Made by a program: the position numbers and the translations under genes
The notes under the pieces: model-generated
What the model was told of the DNA's origin: nothing
What the model saw: only the letters and a program-made list of their open reading frames with translations
Databases searched by the model: none
Source of the DNA: BOG-224 sp963783505
GTDB taxonomy: Bacteria; Acidobacteriota; Terriglobia; Bryobacterales; Bryobacteraceae
Direction of reading: 5' to 3'
NCBI GenBank assembly: GCA_963783505.1
Contig: CAWAOP010000027.1
Location: 124,001 to 188,000 of the forward strand
Length of the DNA stretch: 64,000 bases
In this document: piece after piece, positions 25,981 to 35,794 of the stretch
How the letters are laid out: every line of letters starts with the position of its first letter
Numbering within the stretch: the first letter of the stretch is position 1

Positions 25981-26247
25981 ATGCCGGACAAAGACAGACC
26001 CGACCCACTGGAACCCCAGCGAGAGGCGGCCTTTTTCTACGGGTTGTTCCTGCGGGGCCACGACGTTGACGCGTTGCGGCAGGATATCGACGTGCCGCGC
26101 GCGATGCTCGATAAGTGGATGAAGGCGCGGGATTTTCAGATGTCGTTCCGCGAGAACCTCCGGCGCGTTTACGATTACCGGAAGCGGGTCCTGGCTATTT
26201 TCGACGGCCTGATTTCCCACGAGAGAATCCCGCCGCGCGTCCAGTAA
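25981..26247 (+). CDS. conserved-looking small protein, 88 aa
   Basis: I do not recognise this protein. It is predicted all-helical and highly charged, with a helix-turn-helix-like core (DALRQDIDVPRAMLDKWMKARDFQ, about residues 30-53) and a basic C-terminal helix (ENLRRVYDYRKRVLAIF). There is no signal or membrane segment. A TATACT box lies 18 nt upstream of the ATG. It precedes the polysaccharide deacetylase by 36 bp on the same strand, so it may be a small DNA- or protein-binding partner of that locus. Confidence 0.55.
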   Translation: MPDKDRPDPLEPQREAAFFYGLFLRGHDVDALRQDIDVPRAMLDKWMKARDFQMSFRENLRRVYDYRKRVLAIFDGLISHERIPPRVQ

Positions 26248-26271
26248 CCGGGCTATAGAACTCGCCTTGGC

Positions 26272-26277
26272 TACAAT
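26272..26277 (+). promoter_or_regulatory. putative -10 box TACAAT, 6 nt from the start codon
   Basis: TACAAT ends 6 nt before the ATG at 26284, so the mRNA would begin at or next to the start codon. This favours ATG 26284 over the TTG at 26278. Confidence 0.45.
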
Positions 26278-26283
26278 TTGGAT

Positions 26284-27357
26284 ATGCTGTTCGCTCTCAA
26301 GGGTCGCGTGTTCAGCGCCGCGGAGACGCTCGGACTCAACGCCATCCTCCTGAAAAGCGGCTGGCGCGGAAGACGGCTGCTGATTCTCTGCTATCACGGG
26401 ATATCCCTTGACGACGAGCACGAGTGGTCGGGGCTGTACATGCGCGCGGAGATGTTTCACGAGCGGCTCGAGCGAATCCGTTCCGCCGGCTGCGCCGTGC
26501 TGCCGCTGGGGCCGGCCGTGGAGATGCTCTATGCCGGGACGTTGCCGCCGCGCGCCGCGGTGATTACGTTCGATGACGGTTTCCACGATTTCTACGCAAA
26601 GGCTTGGCCTCTGCTCCGCAGCTTCGGATGGCCGGCGACTGTCTACCTCAGCACTTATTACTGTTTCAACAATCTCCCCGTGTTCGACCCCATGAGCCTT
26701 TACCTTCTCTGGAAAGGGCGCGGCCAACGGTTGAGCTGGGCGGAGCTTGGAATCGACTCGCCGATCGGGGACGCCGAGCACCGCGACCGATTGGCCGCCG
26801 GAATCGGCGGATTCTGCTCCGAGCGGAACCTGAGCGCGCAGGAAAAGAACGCCCTACTTTGCCAATTGGCCGGCAAAGCCGGCGTCGATTACGCGAGCCT
26901 GTGCGAGCGGAGAATTCTCCACCTCATGAACCCCAGGGAGGCGGCCGAGTTGGCCGGACAAGGCGTCGACTTTCAGTTGCACTGCCACCGCCACCGCGTG
27001 TACCGGTCGAGAGACAAGTTTGCGAAGGAGATCGAAGATAACCGCGATGCCCTCCGGCGCATCGGCGTTGACCATCCCACGCACTTCTGTTACCCGGGCG
27101 GGTTTCGTCTGCCCGAGTTTCCGGGATGGCTCGCGGAATTGGGCGTGAAATCCGCCACGACATGCGAGATCGGTATGGCCACCGGGCGATCCGCGCGCTA
27201 TGAACTGCCGCGCCTGCTGGATTCGCCGGGAATCGGAGAAGATTACTTTTCGGCTTGGCTGAGCGGGCTCGGCCAGCTCTTGCCCGCGCGAAAGTCCCCT
27301 CCGGCGAGAAGGCAGCTTGCGGATGACGATGCCCGGCCGGAGCCTGCGGCTTACTGA
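26284..27357 (+). CDS. polysaccharide deacetylase (NodB-type)
   Basis: This 357-aa protein belongs to carbohydrate esterase family 4. Motif 1 is AVITFDDGFHDF (about residues 94-105) with the catalytic and metal aspartates. Histidines in QLHCHRHRVY (about 230-239) occupy the metal-binding position, and CYPGGF (about 270) is the third motif. It hydrolyses N- or O-acetyl groups from a glycan. There is no clear signal peptide, and a hydrophobic segment near residue 30 (LLILCYHGIS) is the first strand of the fold. It starts the 26-32 kb surface-polysaccharide block and is convergent with the kinase gene, 2 bp away. Confidence 0.85.
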   Translation: MLFALKGRVFSAAETLGLNAILLKSGWRGRRLLILCYHGISLDDEHEWSGLYMRAEMFHERLERIRSAGCAVLPLGPAVEMLYAGTLPPRAAVITFDDGFHDFYAKAWPLLRSFGWPATVYLSTYYCFNNLPVFDPMSLYLLWKGRGQRLSWAELGIDSPIGDAEHRDRLAAGIGGFCSERNLSAQEKNALLCQLAGKAGVDYASLCERRILHLMNPREAAELAGQGVDFQLHCHRHRVYRSRDKFAKEIEDNRDALRRIGVDHPTHFCYPGGFRLPEFPGWLAELGVKSATTCEIGMATGRSARYELPRLLDSPGIGEDYFSAWLSGLGQLLPARKSPPARRQLADDDARPEPAAY

Positions 27358-27359
27358 GG

Positions 27360-28277
27360 CTACAGGCTGTTGCCTGCCCATGGCGCGGGCGCGCCGGCCG
27401 CGGCGTAACGAGCTGCGAAGGCGTGCATCGCGGAGTTGTCGGTGAACTCGTCCTGCGTGAGCCTGTGAAACAGCGACGCGAGGAATAGCGGCCTAAGCAA
27501 GGCCGGTGAAACCTCGAGTTGCGCGAGCCGCTGGAGCATCGCTCGACGGCTGGAACCCGCGACGTGCGAGGAGCCGAAGAACACATCCCAAATGCGCTCC
27601 GCCGAGCGCGCCGGGTCCGGATCGCGGCGGAAGACTATCCCAACCGAGAAGGTGAACAAATCCTCCAGCGGGGAACCATGGTGGAGGGCGCTCCAGTCGA
27701 TGACGCACGTACGGCCACCGGAGACCAGGACGTTGCGGCTCCAGAAGTCCCCATGCACCGCGACCGCCGGCGCGCCGGCCAGCGGCTCCAAGGCCTCATG
27801 CCCTGCCCTCAATAGCAGGTCGGGAAGCCGCCCGGAGAGCTTGTCGAGCGTGGGCCGAATCGCCTCCGCGGCGGTTCCGCGCGCTGGGACCAAAGACTGA
27901 AAAACGTTCAGCCATCCTTCGGCGACCTTGAACTGGCCGTCGATGGCTTTCCGATCCGAAGACGACACTTCATCCCGCAAAGGCGTGCCGGGCGCCACCG
28001 TTCGAAGGTACGCGAAACGCGATGCCTCCTCGGCATGGAACAGCACTTGAGGCGCGCCAAGCCGCCCCGCGACAGGCCCGAGCGACCGAAGCGCGGCACA
28101 TTCCCTGCGAGCCGACTCGATGGCGGCGTGTTCGCCGCACAGCTTCCCCACCGCGGCCGGCTGCCGCTCGCCGCCGCGGAAGAACCACCACTCGACCCCG
28201 CCCTTAGCCCGGGCTTGCAGCGTGTCCCAAGCAGTCCACCCGGTCTCCCGCAAGAAGCGCGTCACCAGGTTGAACAT
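27360..28277 (-). CDS. aminoglycoside-phosphotransferase-like kinase
   Basis: This 305-aa protein has the APH/choline-kinase-like catalytic motifs: Brenner-type VHGDFWSRNVLV (catalytic Asp, about residue 187) and CVIDWSALHHGSPLEDL (metal-binding Asp). A long N-terminal lobe precedes them. In this context, next to a methyltransferase and sugar-transfer genes, it more likely phosphorylates a sugar or lipid-linked glycan than an antibiotic. I start at 28277, where the ATG shares a base with the upstream gene's TGA (TGATG), which implies translational coupling with the methyltransferase. The longer frame to 28604 lies inside that gene. Confidence 0.75.
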   Translation of the reverse strand: MFNLVTRFLRETGWTAWDTLQARAKGGVEWWFFRGGERQPAAVGKLCGEHAAIESARRECAALRSLGPVAGRLGAPQVLFHAEEASRFAYLRTVAPGTPLRDEVSSSDRKAIDGQFKVAEGWLNVFQSLVPARGTAAEAIRPTLDKLSGRLPDLLLRAGHEALEPLAGAPAVAVHGDFWSRNVLVSGGRTCVIDWSALHHGSPLEDLFTFSVGIVFRRDPDPARSAERIWDVFFGSSHVAGSSRRAMLQRLAQLEVSPALLRPLFLASLFHRLTQDEFTDNSAMHAFAARYAAAGAPAPWAGNSL

Positions 28278-29338
28278 CAATCCCTCGCAACGAGAAAGAT
28301 ATATTCCGAGGCGAACTGCGCCCAAAGGCCCGTCAGGGCGCCAACGGATAGCGCCAGCCGGTTGACGGCGGCCCGCAACCCGCGGCCGGCGAACCGCTCG
28401 CTCGAAGCGAAGAAGCGTAATGCCTTGCGATTGTCGAGGGGAAGAAGCACGGTCGGCTTGTTGTAACCGTCCCACGCGTGGTAGGAGCGTACCGCGCCGT
28501 ATCCGGCTTCTCGAAGCAGCTTCCGATAGCCGGGTAACGAGTAAGTGTAGGTGCGGTAGCCGGCGTTCACATCCGACCTGTAGCGGCGCGCCCGCGCCCG
28601 GCAATAGGCAGCGGCCATCTTCCGGGGCATCAGGCTGGTGTACGCAAGCCCGCTGTGATCCGGGGCTCCGCGCAGCATGTCCCAGCCAATGCGGTTTTCA
28701 ATGCCCAGGCACACGAACCCGACGGGCTTCAGCAAAGCTCGGATCGAACGAAGAAACCGAAGCTGAACCTCGCGTGGATCGCCTTCGGCCGCCATGGCGC
28801 TCCACTCCAGTACGCCGTTCAGTACGACGGCGTCGAACTGTCCGGAACCCAACGGAAGACGCAGGAAATCCGCGCAAATCGCCTGGATCGGCAGGTTCAT
28901 CTCCCGAGCCCGGGCCTCGATAAAGCGGACTCGCTGGAATACCCCTTCCACGGCTACCACCCGAGCGTACCGCTGGCCCAGAGCCGCGGCTATGGCTCCC
29001 CAGCCCGCTCCGACGTCCAGCACGGCGGCCTCGCGCGGCAGGTCCCACAATTCCTTAAAATCGGCCCTGCGCTCGCTGCCGATATAGTCGCGGAGATCCG
29101 GCGAGTCGACGACCCGCTCGACAGCCTGAAGCCATCCGAGCCGCCCGGCCAGTTCGTTGGCCTCCACCATCTTTTCGCGCGGTATCTCGCCCCAGTAGTA
29201 GTCCGGATCTTTGAAGCACGGAAGACCATCGATGTACTTCCCGACGGGCCCGCAGGAGGCGCAGGTCACTGCTTCGGCCGTCGTTGTCAGAGGGCCGTGG
29301 CAATCGGGACAGACCAACCCGGAATCAGGCGCGAGCAC
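28277..29338 (-). CDS. class I SAM-dependent methyltransferase with N-terminal zinc ribbon
   Basis: This 353-aa protein begins with a CPDC ... CASC zinc-ribbon-like pair (residues 10-30). The Rossmann methyltransferase core follows: VLDVGAGWGAIAAAL (motif I, about 107-121), VVAVEG (motif II), and FDAVVLNGVLEW (motif IV, about 168-179). The C-terminal part carries Tyr-rich segments (YRTYTYSLPGYRKLLREAG). The layout is like methyltransferases of O-antigen and exopolysaccharide loci. The GTG start sits 6 nt after a TACACT box on the minus strand. It is coupled to the kinase gene and divergent from the GINT1-like gene. Confidence 0.78.
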   Translation of the reverse strand: MLAPDSGLVCPDCHGPLTTTAEAVTCASCGPVGKYIDGLPCFKDPDYYWGEIPREKMVEANELAGRLGWLQAVERVVDSPDLRDYIGSERRADFKELWDLPREAAVLDVGAGWGAIAAALGQRYARVVAVEGVFQRVRFIEARAREMNLPIQAICADFLRLPLGSGQFDAVVLNGVLEWSAMAAEGDPREVQLRFLRSIRALLKPVGFVCLGIENRIGWDMLRGAPDHSGLAYTSLMPRKMAAAYCRARARRYRSDVNAGYRTYTYSLPGYRKLLREAGYGAVRSYHAWDGYNKPTVLLPLDNRKALRFFASSERFAGRGLRAAVNRLALSVGALTGLWAQFASEYIFLVARD

Positions 29339-29344
29339 CTATTC

Positions 29345-29350
29345 AGTGTA
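29345..29350 (-). promoter_or_regulatory. putative -10 box TACACT of the methyltransferase gene
   Basis: On the minus strand TACACT ends 6 nt before the GTG at 29338. Confidence 0.4.
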
Positions 29351-29439
29351 ACCCGACAAGACCGATCGGGAGCCGTTTTCAGCCCTTAAACCGGGACGCG
29401 GCCAGGGAAGAGGAACGGGCTGGATTGGGCCACCAGCGT

Positions 29440-29445
29440 TAGAAT
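29440..29445 (+). promoter_or_regulatory. putative -10 box TAGAAT, 8 nt from the start codon
   Basis: TAGAAT ends 8 nt before the ATG at 29454; no Shine-Dalgarno is present. Confidence 0.45.
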
Positions 29446-29453
29446 GGGCTGCG

Positions 29454-31088
29454 ATGCTCGTCACGAATCGAGAGGCGCAGTTGTTGCGTCTCAAGGGCGC
29501 TAGGTGGAGCGGGGGAAAGCCGCTTCGCGTTGGAGTTGTCCAAGGCAACAGCCAGCCGGCTCGGTGGGAACGCGCGCTTCTGGATCTTGCAGAACGGATC
29601 CCTCAAATCGAAATCAGCCGGTTCAGCGTCCCCGCCCGGGCTTCGGCGAAATCGAAGCGTCCCGGCTGGTTGGTAGACCGCCTGTATTCCGCAAGCAGGT
29701 CACGGTTCGATCCGTTCGGCGACCTGGCCGGCGGGACGGCCGATGCCGTCGCACCGGAGTTTATCGATTCGATTCGGGCGGCCGGCTGCGATGTGATCGT
29801 CTGGCTCTCGCGGCATCGGGGCTCTGAGATCGATTTGCGGGGCTTGGCGAGGCATGGCGTCCTGACGGTCCGGTTTGGCGCCCGGGACTCGGCCATTCCG
29901 TTTTGGGACGAGCTGGAATCGCGTAGCGTCACTTCTACCGCGACTATTTTCTGGCACGACTCTACGTTTACGCAGGGCCGAGCCGCGCGCACGGCCGAGA
30001 CTGCGACGGTGAAGGAGCTTTGGGTCACGGCGAACGCCGAGCAACCGGTGGTCGCCGCGATTCGTATGCTGGCGGACCTGTGCATGGAAATTCAACACGA
30101 CGGTGAGTCGCTCACGCGGAAGCTCCGAAGCCTGCAACCACAGCTATTGGAAACGGCATCCCACCGTAACTACCCTTCGAACTTCGATGCCGCGGGTTTC
30201 ATTGCGAAAGGGCTGGGGCGGAGCGCGTACTTTCGATGGGCCTATCGCGGAAAGACCAAGCGCTGGTCTGTGGCGCTGCGCCCGGCGCGCGGCGATTCCA
30301 TCACCGATCCCGCGCGGCTGAGCATGGCTGGGTTCGAACCGATACCTCTACCCCGTGGCGTCCAGGAGATGGCCGATCCTTTTCTTTGGGAGGAAGGAAC
30401 CAAGCAGTACTTGTTGTTTGAGGAAGTGGCGGCCGGACAATCGCGTGGCCGGCTGGCGTGCGTGGAGGTACTTCCGGATGGGTCCTGCTCGGAGATGACG
30501 ATTGTGTTGGATCGAGCCTATCACCTCTCCTACCCGTGCGTCGTGCGTTCGGATGGGGACCTATTCCTCTTACCCGAAACATACGAGGCGAACCGCGTCG
30601 AACTTTACCGTTTTCGGAAATTCCCGGAGGATCTGGACCTGGTCTGCTCGCCGCTCGAAGATGTCCAGTTGGTCGATACAACTCCCGTATTCGTAGATGG
30701 CCGCTGGTACTTTTTCACAACGACGATAGAGCCGTTCATGGAGACCCTGCTTTTCTCGGCGGAGCGGCTGGAGGGCCCATGGAACCTTCACCCCAGGAAC
30801 CCGATTTCAACGTCGGTCCGAAGTTGCCGCTCGGCGGGTCAATTGTTCTGGAAGGAGGGGCGGCTATACCGGCCCACTCAGGATTGCTCGGTTCGATACG
30901 GGTACGCCATCGCGGTCCACGAGGTGACCCGACTGACGCAGGACGAATTTGAGGAGCGTCCCGTGGGACGCATCACGCCATCCTGGTCTCCCGGACTGCT
31001 GGGGAACCACACGTGGAATGAATCGAGCCGATTCCAGGTCTTAGACGAATTGCGTCTGGTGAGCGATTCCGGGGGGCATGGAGTTTGA
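29454..31088 (+). CDS. GINT1-like glycan-modifying protein (formyltransferase-like N-half, five-bladed propeller C-half)
   Basis: This 544-aa protein has an N-terminal region (about 20-240) resembling formyltransferase-like nucleotide-binding domains. The C-terminal half has five-bladed propeller features: EMADPFLWEEGTKQYLLFEE (about 302-321), HLSYPCVVRSDGDLFLLPE (about 356-374) and RSAGQLFWKEGRLYRPTQDC. The C-half matches the pattern of the family annotated as glucosamine inositolphosphorylceramide transferase 1 N-terminal. Bacterial members are found in exopolysaccharide gene clusters. The enzymatic activity in bacteria is not established to my knowledge. Confidence 0.65.
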   Translation: MLVTNREAQLLRLKGARWSGGKPLRVGVVQGNSQPARWERALLDLAERIPQIEISRFSVPARASAKSKRPGWLVDRLYSASRSRFDPFGDLAGGTADAVAPEFIDSIRAAGCDVIVWLSRHRGSEIDLRGLARHGVLTVRFGARDSAIPFWDELESRSVTSTATIFWHDSTFTQGRAARTAETATVKELWVTANAEQPVVAAIRMLADLCMEIQHDGESLTRKLRSLQPQLLETASHRNYPSNFDAAGFIAKGLGRSAYFRWAYRGKTKRWSVALRPARGDSITDPARLSMAGFEPIPLPRGVQEMADPFLWEEGTKQYLLFEEVAAGQSRGRLACVEVLPDGSCSEMTIVLDRAYHLSYPCVVRSDGDLFLLPETYEANRVELYRFRKFPEDLDLVCSPLEDVQLVDTTPVFVDGRWYFFTTTIEPFMETLLFSAERLEGPWNLHPRNPISTSVRSCRSAGQLFWKEGRLYRPTQDCSVRYGYAIAVHEVTRLTQDEFEERPVGRITPSWSPGLLGNHTWNESSRFQVLDELRLVSDSGGHGV

Positions 31089-31175
31089 GCGCCCCAACTC
31101 GAGATCGTTAGAGCGGGGCCATATCGGCATAGCGGCCGGGACGGGTGATCGGCGGACGCCCGGGACTGCGGCGGC

Positions 31176-32195
31176 TCAGGTGAGGAACTCGGGCCGGCGC
31201 CCCCCTAGGAACACGCTGTCGTTATCCCACATCTGAAAATCGAGCGGCAGACCCTGCCCCTCATCCTTCTTGCGGAAGAGGAAAACCGGCGCCCGGAAAC
31301 GCGTTCTCATTCCTGCCTGGGCCGCGCCTGCGGCCGCCGAATCGGATGCGGCGCGCGCAACGAGTTCGGAAGTGGCCGTATAGCGCAAGGCTGCGTCTTG
31401 CGCCAGACAAAACGCTACGCGCCAGCTCTCGGAATTCGGTTTCTCCAGAAACGCGCCTGCCAGTCGCGATTGATCTCCCTGCGTTGTAAGAGCGAAGAAG
31501 CCTGATTGCTTGCCTTCGTGCAAGATCTGAAATGCTAGAAGGGAATTCACCGGACAATGCCGGAGATAGCGGAAGAAACCCTCGTCGCGTTCTAAACCCG
31601 GCATCGCATCCATCCAACCGGTCTGATCCGGAGCTACCGGATCTGCTTCCCATCCCTGCATCGGGGCGCGGCGCGGATACAGAGACCACCAGGTACTTCG
31701 AACCAGACGCAACGGCAGACGCAGATTACGGCTCCGATGCCGGAGAATCTGCCTCAGCGGCCGGAGGGGGCGTGCGAAGGTCCGCGCCTCGGCCACTGTG
31801 CGGAAGCCGAACTTGGGGAGAATGGTCTGGGTTTTTTCCGAGCCGCCGATCGAGTAAATGAAATCGTGACTCCTCATCAGCCGCTGCAAAAGCAGCGCGC
31901 CGGCGCCGGGGGCTTCGGGGTCCGCCGCCCAGTCGATCATGTGGATACCGCGCTCCGCTGCTGCGTCGTCGCGCGCCGTGACTGGCCAGAGGCCTACGTG
32001 CGCCACAAGCCGGTCATTCTGTTCCATCACGTACGAGCGTGGATCGGGCCAATCGCCTCGCGGCGTCCAATACTTCCATTTCAGCAAAGCCGGAGCCAGA
32101 AAGTCCGCGTCGCGGCCAACTTCAAAGACCCGCGTCAGCAGGTCAATGATCTGCGATTGATCGTCGATTGTGGTTGGGCGGAAAATGTAGCTCAT
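31176..32195 (-). CDS. GNAT superfamily acyltransferase
   Basis: This 339-aa protein has an N-terminal GNAT domain. FRPTTIDDQSQIIDLLTRVF (beta1-alpha1), an antiparallel strand YVMEQNDRLVAHVGLWPV and an acetyl-CoA-loop-like AADPEAPGAGALLLQRLMR (about 90-108) are visible. The pyrophosphate loop lacks the classical Q/RxxGxG/A but has GAGA at the right place. A second, less clear domain follows (about 180-339). The family transfers acyl groups from CoA to amines, probably here to an amino sugar or peptide given the polysaccharide context. It is convergent with the GINT1-like gene. Confidence 0.65.
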   Translation of the reverse strand: MSYIFRPTTIDDQSQIIDLLTRVFEVGRDADFLAPALLKWKYWTPRGDWPDPRSYVMEQNDRLVAHVGLWPVTARDDAAAERGIHMIDWAADPEAPGAGALLLQRLMRSHDFIYSIGGSEKTQTILPKFGFRTVAEARTFARPLRPLRQILRHRSRNLRLPLRLVRSTWWSLYPRRAPMQGWEADPVAPDQTGWMDAMPGLERDEGFFRYLRHCPVNSLLAFQILHEGKQSGFFALTTQGDQSRLAGAFLEKPNSESWRVAFCLAQDAALRYTATSELVARAASDSAAAGAAQAGMRTRFRAPVFLFRKKDEGQGLPLDFQMWDNDSVFLGGRRPEFLT

Positions 32196-32284
32196 GTTGA
32201 CTGGGCGAATGCCACGCTATCGGCTGGCTCCTGTCGCGGTGCGCGGCGTCAGGCGTCATGTTCCAAGGCGGCGCATTTCCCAAC

Positions 32285-35200
32285 CTATTGATCCTGGAGT
32301 ATTGGCGCCTGGTTGCTGGCCAGAACCGCGCCGGTCGCGGAAAGGTACTGAAGGTTCAGCAACCGTCCGCCTGGCTCGCCGCCGATAGACGCCGCGCAAG
32401 GCGACGATGTGCACTGCGTCGTAATCGACAATCCGCTCGGAGTCATGGCAGTTACTTGGACCCGTGCGGCCCCGTGTACCGTCGCCAAGTCATATGCCAC
32501 GTATGATGTCCGGCTGCTTCCAATTTGGAGACCGCCGATCCGCAGAGCCGGCCAGGCGGAGCCATTGTCGAATCCGAAGAAGAATCCGAGCCACTTGTTA
32601 GACGATGATGCGCCGGTCATGAAGCTCTGTGCGTCGTCGAGGTCGGCGATGTAGTTGCCGTCGCCGGGGAACTGCGCGCTCGTGCCTGGCTTGGAGTACA
32701 TCTGCGAGTAGACCGTATCGATGAAGCTTTTCAGGTTCGGGTCCCCCGTCTGCTGGTAAATCAGCATCATCCCGCGCACGGCTTCCGCCGCGTCCGTGCG
32801 CGCCTGGCTAGGCGTAAATCCGACCGTGCATGCCGCGGTCTGCACCGGGTAGGAGCAGCCCACATAACCGGCGAAGTAGTACATTCCTCCGGTCCCCCCG
32901 TACGCTGGGTCCGCATATCCATATTTTTGCAGCCAGCTCCCCAGATTCGTCCCAAGTCTCAACGCCAAGGCCGAATTGCTTGGAGAAGCGGTAGCCAGCG
33001 CCTTCGCCGCCATCGCATACCCGACCGTCTGTATGCCCTCCATAAACGGCTGGTTGCCGTACCCGGCAAGCCATCCGCTGTTAGCGTCGTCCGGGCCGAC
33101 GACCGCCCATCCGTTGTTCGCGCCAGACGTGCAGTTCACCGGGTTGGCGGACCTTCCCAATGTCCCGGCATACGGGGTACTCAGCGTGAGTTGCGTGGCG
33201 CTCTGCAGCGAAGCTACCTGGTACATCACGCTCTCGCCGGTGGAATTGTCCAGTGCGGGATTATGATGCGCATCCACTCCTAACGTGCCCTTCAAGAACC
33301 AGATCTTATTCGCCGGAAACATGGCTGACGTCCAGTGCGTGTTGTGACCGGTCACCGTCACGCTGCCGGGAGTCAGATCCACACAGGACAATGGATTGTC
33401 ATTCCACGTCGAATACGAGTTCCACCCGTTCCCTTTCTGCGAACCGCCGCCCGTGAACTCTAAGGCCGGAAGGCTCCCATCCGAAGCCGTCTCCGGCTGC
33501 CATACGGCATTGGCCCCGGAGGCTGCCAGCGAGTTGATGATCGCCGTCCGGCAGGTTGACTGCCACGCGCTGTCCGGATCGTATTGGGCGCAATACGAAG
33601 TCTCGATCAGGTGGTAGGCCACCTCCCGCTGATCCCACATCCCCCATTGGCTCGCCGGATCTAGAACCAGAAATTGCATGGCCTTCGACCACATGTTGCG
33701 CAGCCCAGGCCACATATCCGGCCTGCCGTCAAGCGCCCGGAGCACAATGCCAAGCAGGCTGTGCGAGCGTCCCGTGTAGAGATAACCCATGTCGGGATCG
33801 GAAGGCACTCCCCCTTGATCCAGCATCGGGCTCGACCACACCCGGTCAGCCAGCTTCCGGGCCGCGTTCAGATACGTCGCCATCCCCGTCCGGTAGTACA
33901 ACGAATAGTACGCCGCCACGTTGTCGTAGTAGTTGCCCGGAGTCGAGACCTGTCCCCAGCCCCAGTTGTACACCACTGTCGAGTCACTGGCGCTATACGT
34001 CATCCCGGACTCATTCCACCACGTCTGATCCGTCATAGTCACATGCGTATCGTCCGTGCAACTCGCGGGACGGTTCAGCATCCGGTTCGCCCCGTGATTG
34101 TGCCAAAGCACCAGTACCATTCCGGAGGGCGAGAGCTTGAGGCACGGTCGGGATTCCCCGTCGCACCCTGGCACAGCGTGGTCGTGAAATGCGTGTTGGT
34201 TCCCACCAGAGATTGCGCTGCCGCTCGTCACGGCCACCGTGCCCCCGGGATCGGCGTTCGTGTCCCAATAGTCCGCGAAATTGGTATCCATGCCGGCGAT
34301 CTGCAGATCGGCCAGCTCCTTGTTCTGTTTGTCGAACCAGGGCCATGGATTAGAACCCCACATAAGCGTCTGGCCGAGCAAAGCGTCCACGGAGGGGCTA
34401 TTGGTGATCACTACGCCGTTATTGTCGGTGGCGACAGCGCCGTCGGCGACCGAACAAGTAGTCGATTGATTGCTGCTGTCGGTCACGGTGAGCTGAAACG
34501 TGTAGGGTCCGGCCACAAGACCTGAAATTCTTGGGTTCGCCGCGGTCCTGCTGGAGAAGAGCGGCGTATTCGGACCGGAAACCGTCTGCCAGGTATAGGT
34601 CAGCGCGGTCCCGCCGTCCAGCGGCTGCGACAGGCCGCCCGTCAGTTGCGCTGGGAACCCGGCTCGGTATACCTGCGGCGTTCCGGCGTAGCATGCCGGA
34701 GGATAAGCCGGGGTCGTGGGAAATGCTACGCCAGTCGGGCCCGCCTGAGACGTGAGAGTCAGGTTATGCCCGCTGCTGTCGGCAAGGTTCCCTTCGAATT
34801 CCCAGTCCGCTAGATCTCCCGCCGTCCCGGCGACTTGGATGGTCGTTCCAATCGGCACAACCGTACTGAACCACCGCAGAAAACTCATCTGGTAGCCGTT
34901 CCCCAGTCTGAATTGCCAGCGTTCCCAGGAAGGTTGTCCGAAACTTGCGATAGCGATCGTGGCAGTGCTGCAGTTTCCCCCGCGGTGTCACACAACTCGA
35001 ATGTGTACTGTCTGTTCGCCACGTCGCGCTGCACCCGCAGCAAGACATCTGATCGCCCCGCGCAACATGCGATGCTCCCGCTGCCGCCGGCCCCAAACTG
35101 GTCGCTCGTGGGCGGATTTGCGTGTAAGTCGCCAGATCAGGAGGTTGCCGTTCGCGGGGATTTACGTAAGATCTCAATCGCCGGAAGGTAAATGTAAAAC

Positions 35201-35423
35201 GACCACGTCGGCCCAGAACCGATGTTGTGCAAACGCATTTCCCATCGCGAAGGAGTCGTACTTAACCCCATGGTATTCCATGGAGCGCCCGTGGGCAGTT
35301 GAGCCACTACGCAGCCCGATAGGCGGACATGTTGCACGTGCTCGTAACGCTCAAGGACTGGCCTGCCAGGCATATGGCCGCGCCGATCAATAGCAGCGCC
35401 CCGCACTTCGATAATGACTTCAT
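32285..35423 (-). CDS. large secreted protein: LamG-like + Ig/PKD-like + alpha-barrel domain (frameshifts in the N-terminal 540 bp)
   Basis: The frame from 34888 alone encodes 867 aa. Upstream, pieces in other frames give a signal peptide (MKSLSKCGALLLIGAAICLAG, start 35423), WEMRLHNIGSGPTWSFYIYLPAIEIL, and a LamG-like stretch with QRDVANRQYTFELCD. One break is a G5 run at about 34977 that needs six Gs. The main body continues with DLADWEFEGNLADSSGHNLTL (LamG strand), an Ig/PKD-like unit (about 75-150 of the 867-aa part: LTYTWQTVSGPN, PYTFQLTVTDSS) and a long helical-barrel-like region (YYDNVAAYYSLYYRTGMATYLNAARKLADRVW, WGMWDQREVAYHLIETSYC). A role in glycan binding or breakdown is likely; I could not place it in a glycoside hydrolase family. 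Confidence 0.65.
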
Positions 35424-35794
35424 GATTGCTTTCCCATGAGCAGAAGAGGCGGCGAGCCGCGAGGAATCGCCACCACGAAAATGAAAACCTCCGCTACCGG
35501 CTAATCGCATAGCGCTGACAGTTCAAGTGGCCCGACCCCATTGCCCTTCTCGCCGTATACTTCGTTCGATCGGCGCGTTCCGCGCGCTGGGCAATGGCAG
35601 CCACGCGCCGCTGCACCGTGATCTCGCTCCCCTTCGGGACGCCGGCCGCACTCGGCAGCCCGGCCGGCCGTTTTCGTGCTCTCTAAATTATAGCCGTGGC
35701 TCCGTCCGGCCATTCGCGCCGGCAGCCGGCCGCTGGAGCGCTTCCGCGCCTGACGCCTAAGGCTCTTCCGGGCGTACCGGTGAACATATCCGGA

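Noticed and set aside
27360..28277. Antibiotic resistance gene (aminoglycoside phosphotransferase)
   Set aside because: Only the general kinase motifs match; the translational coupling to a glycan-type methyltransferase makes a sugar or lipid substrate more likely.
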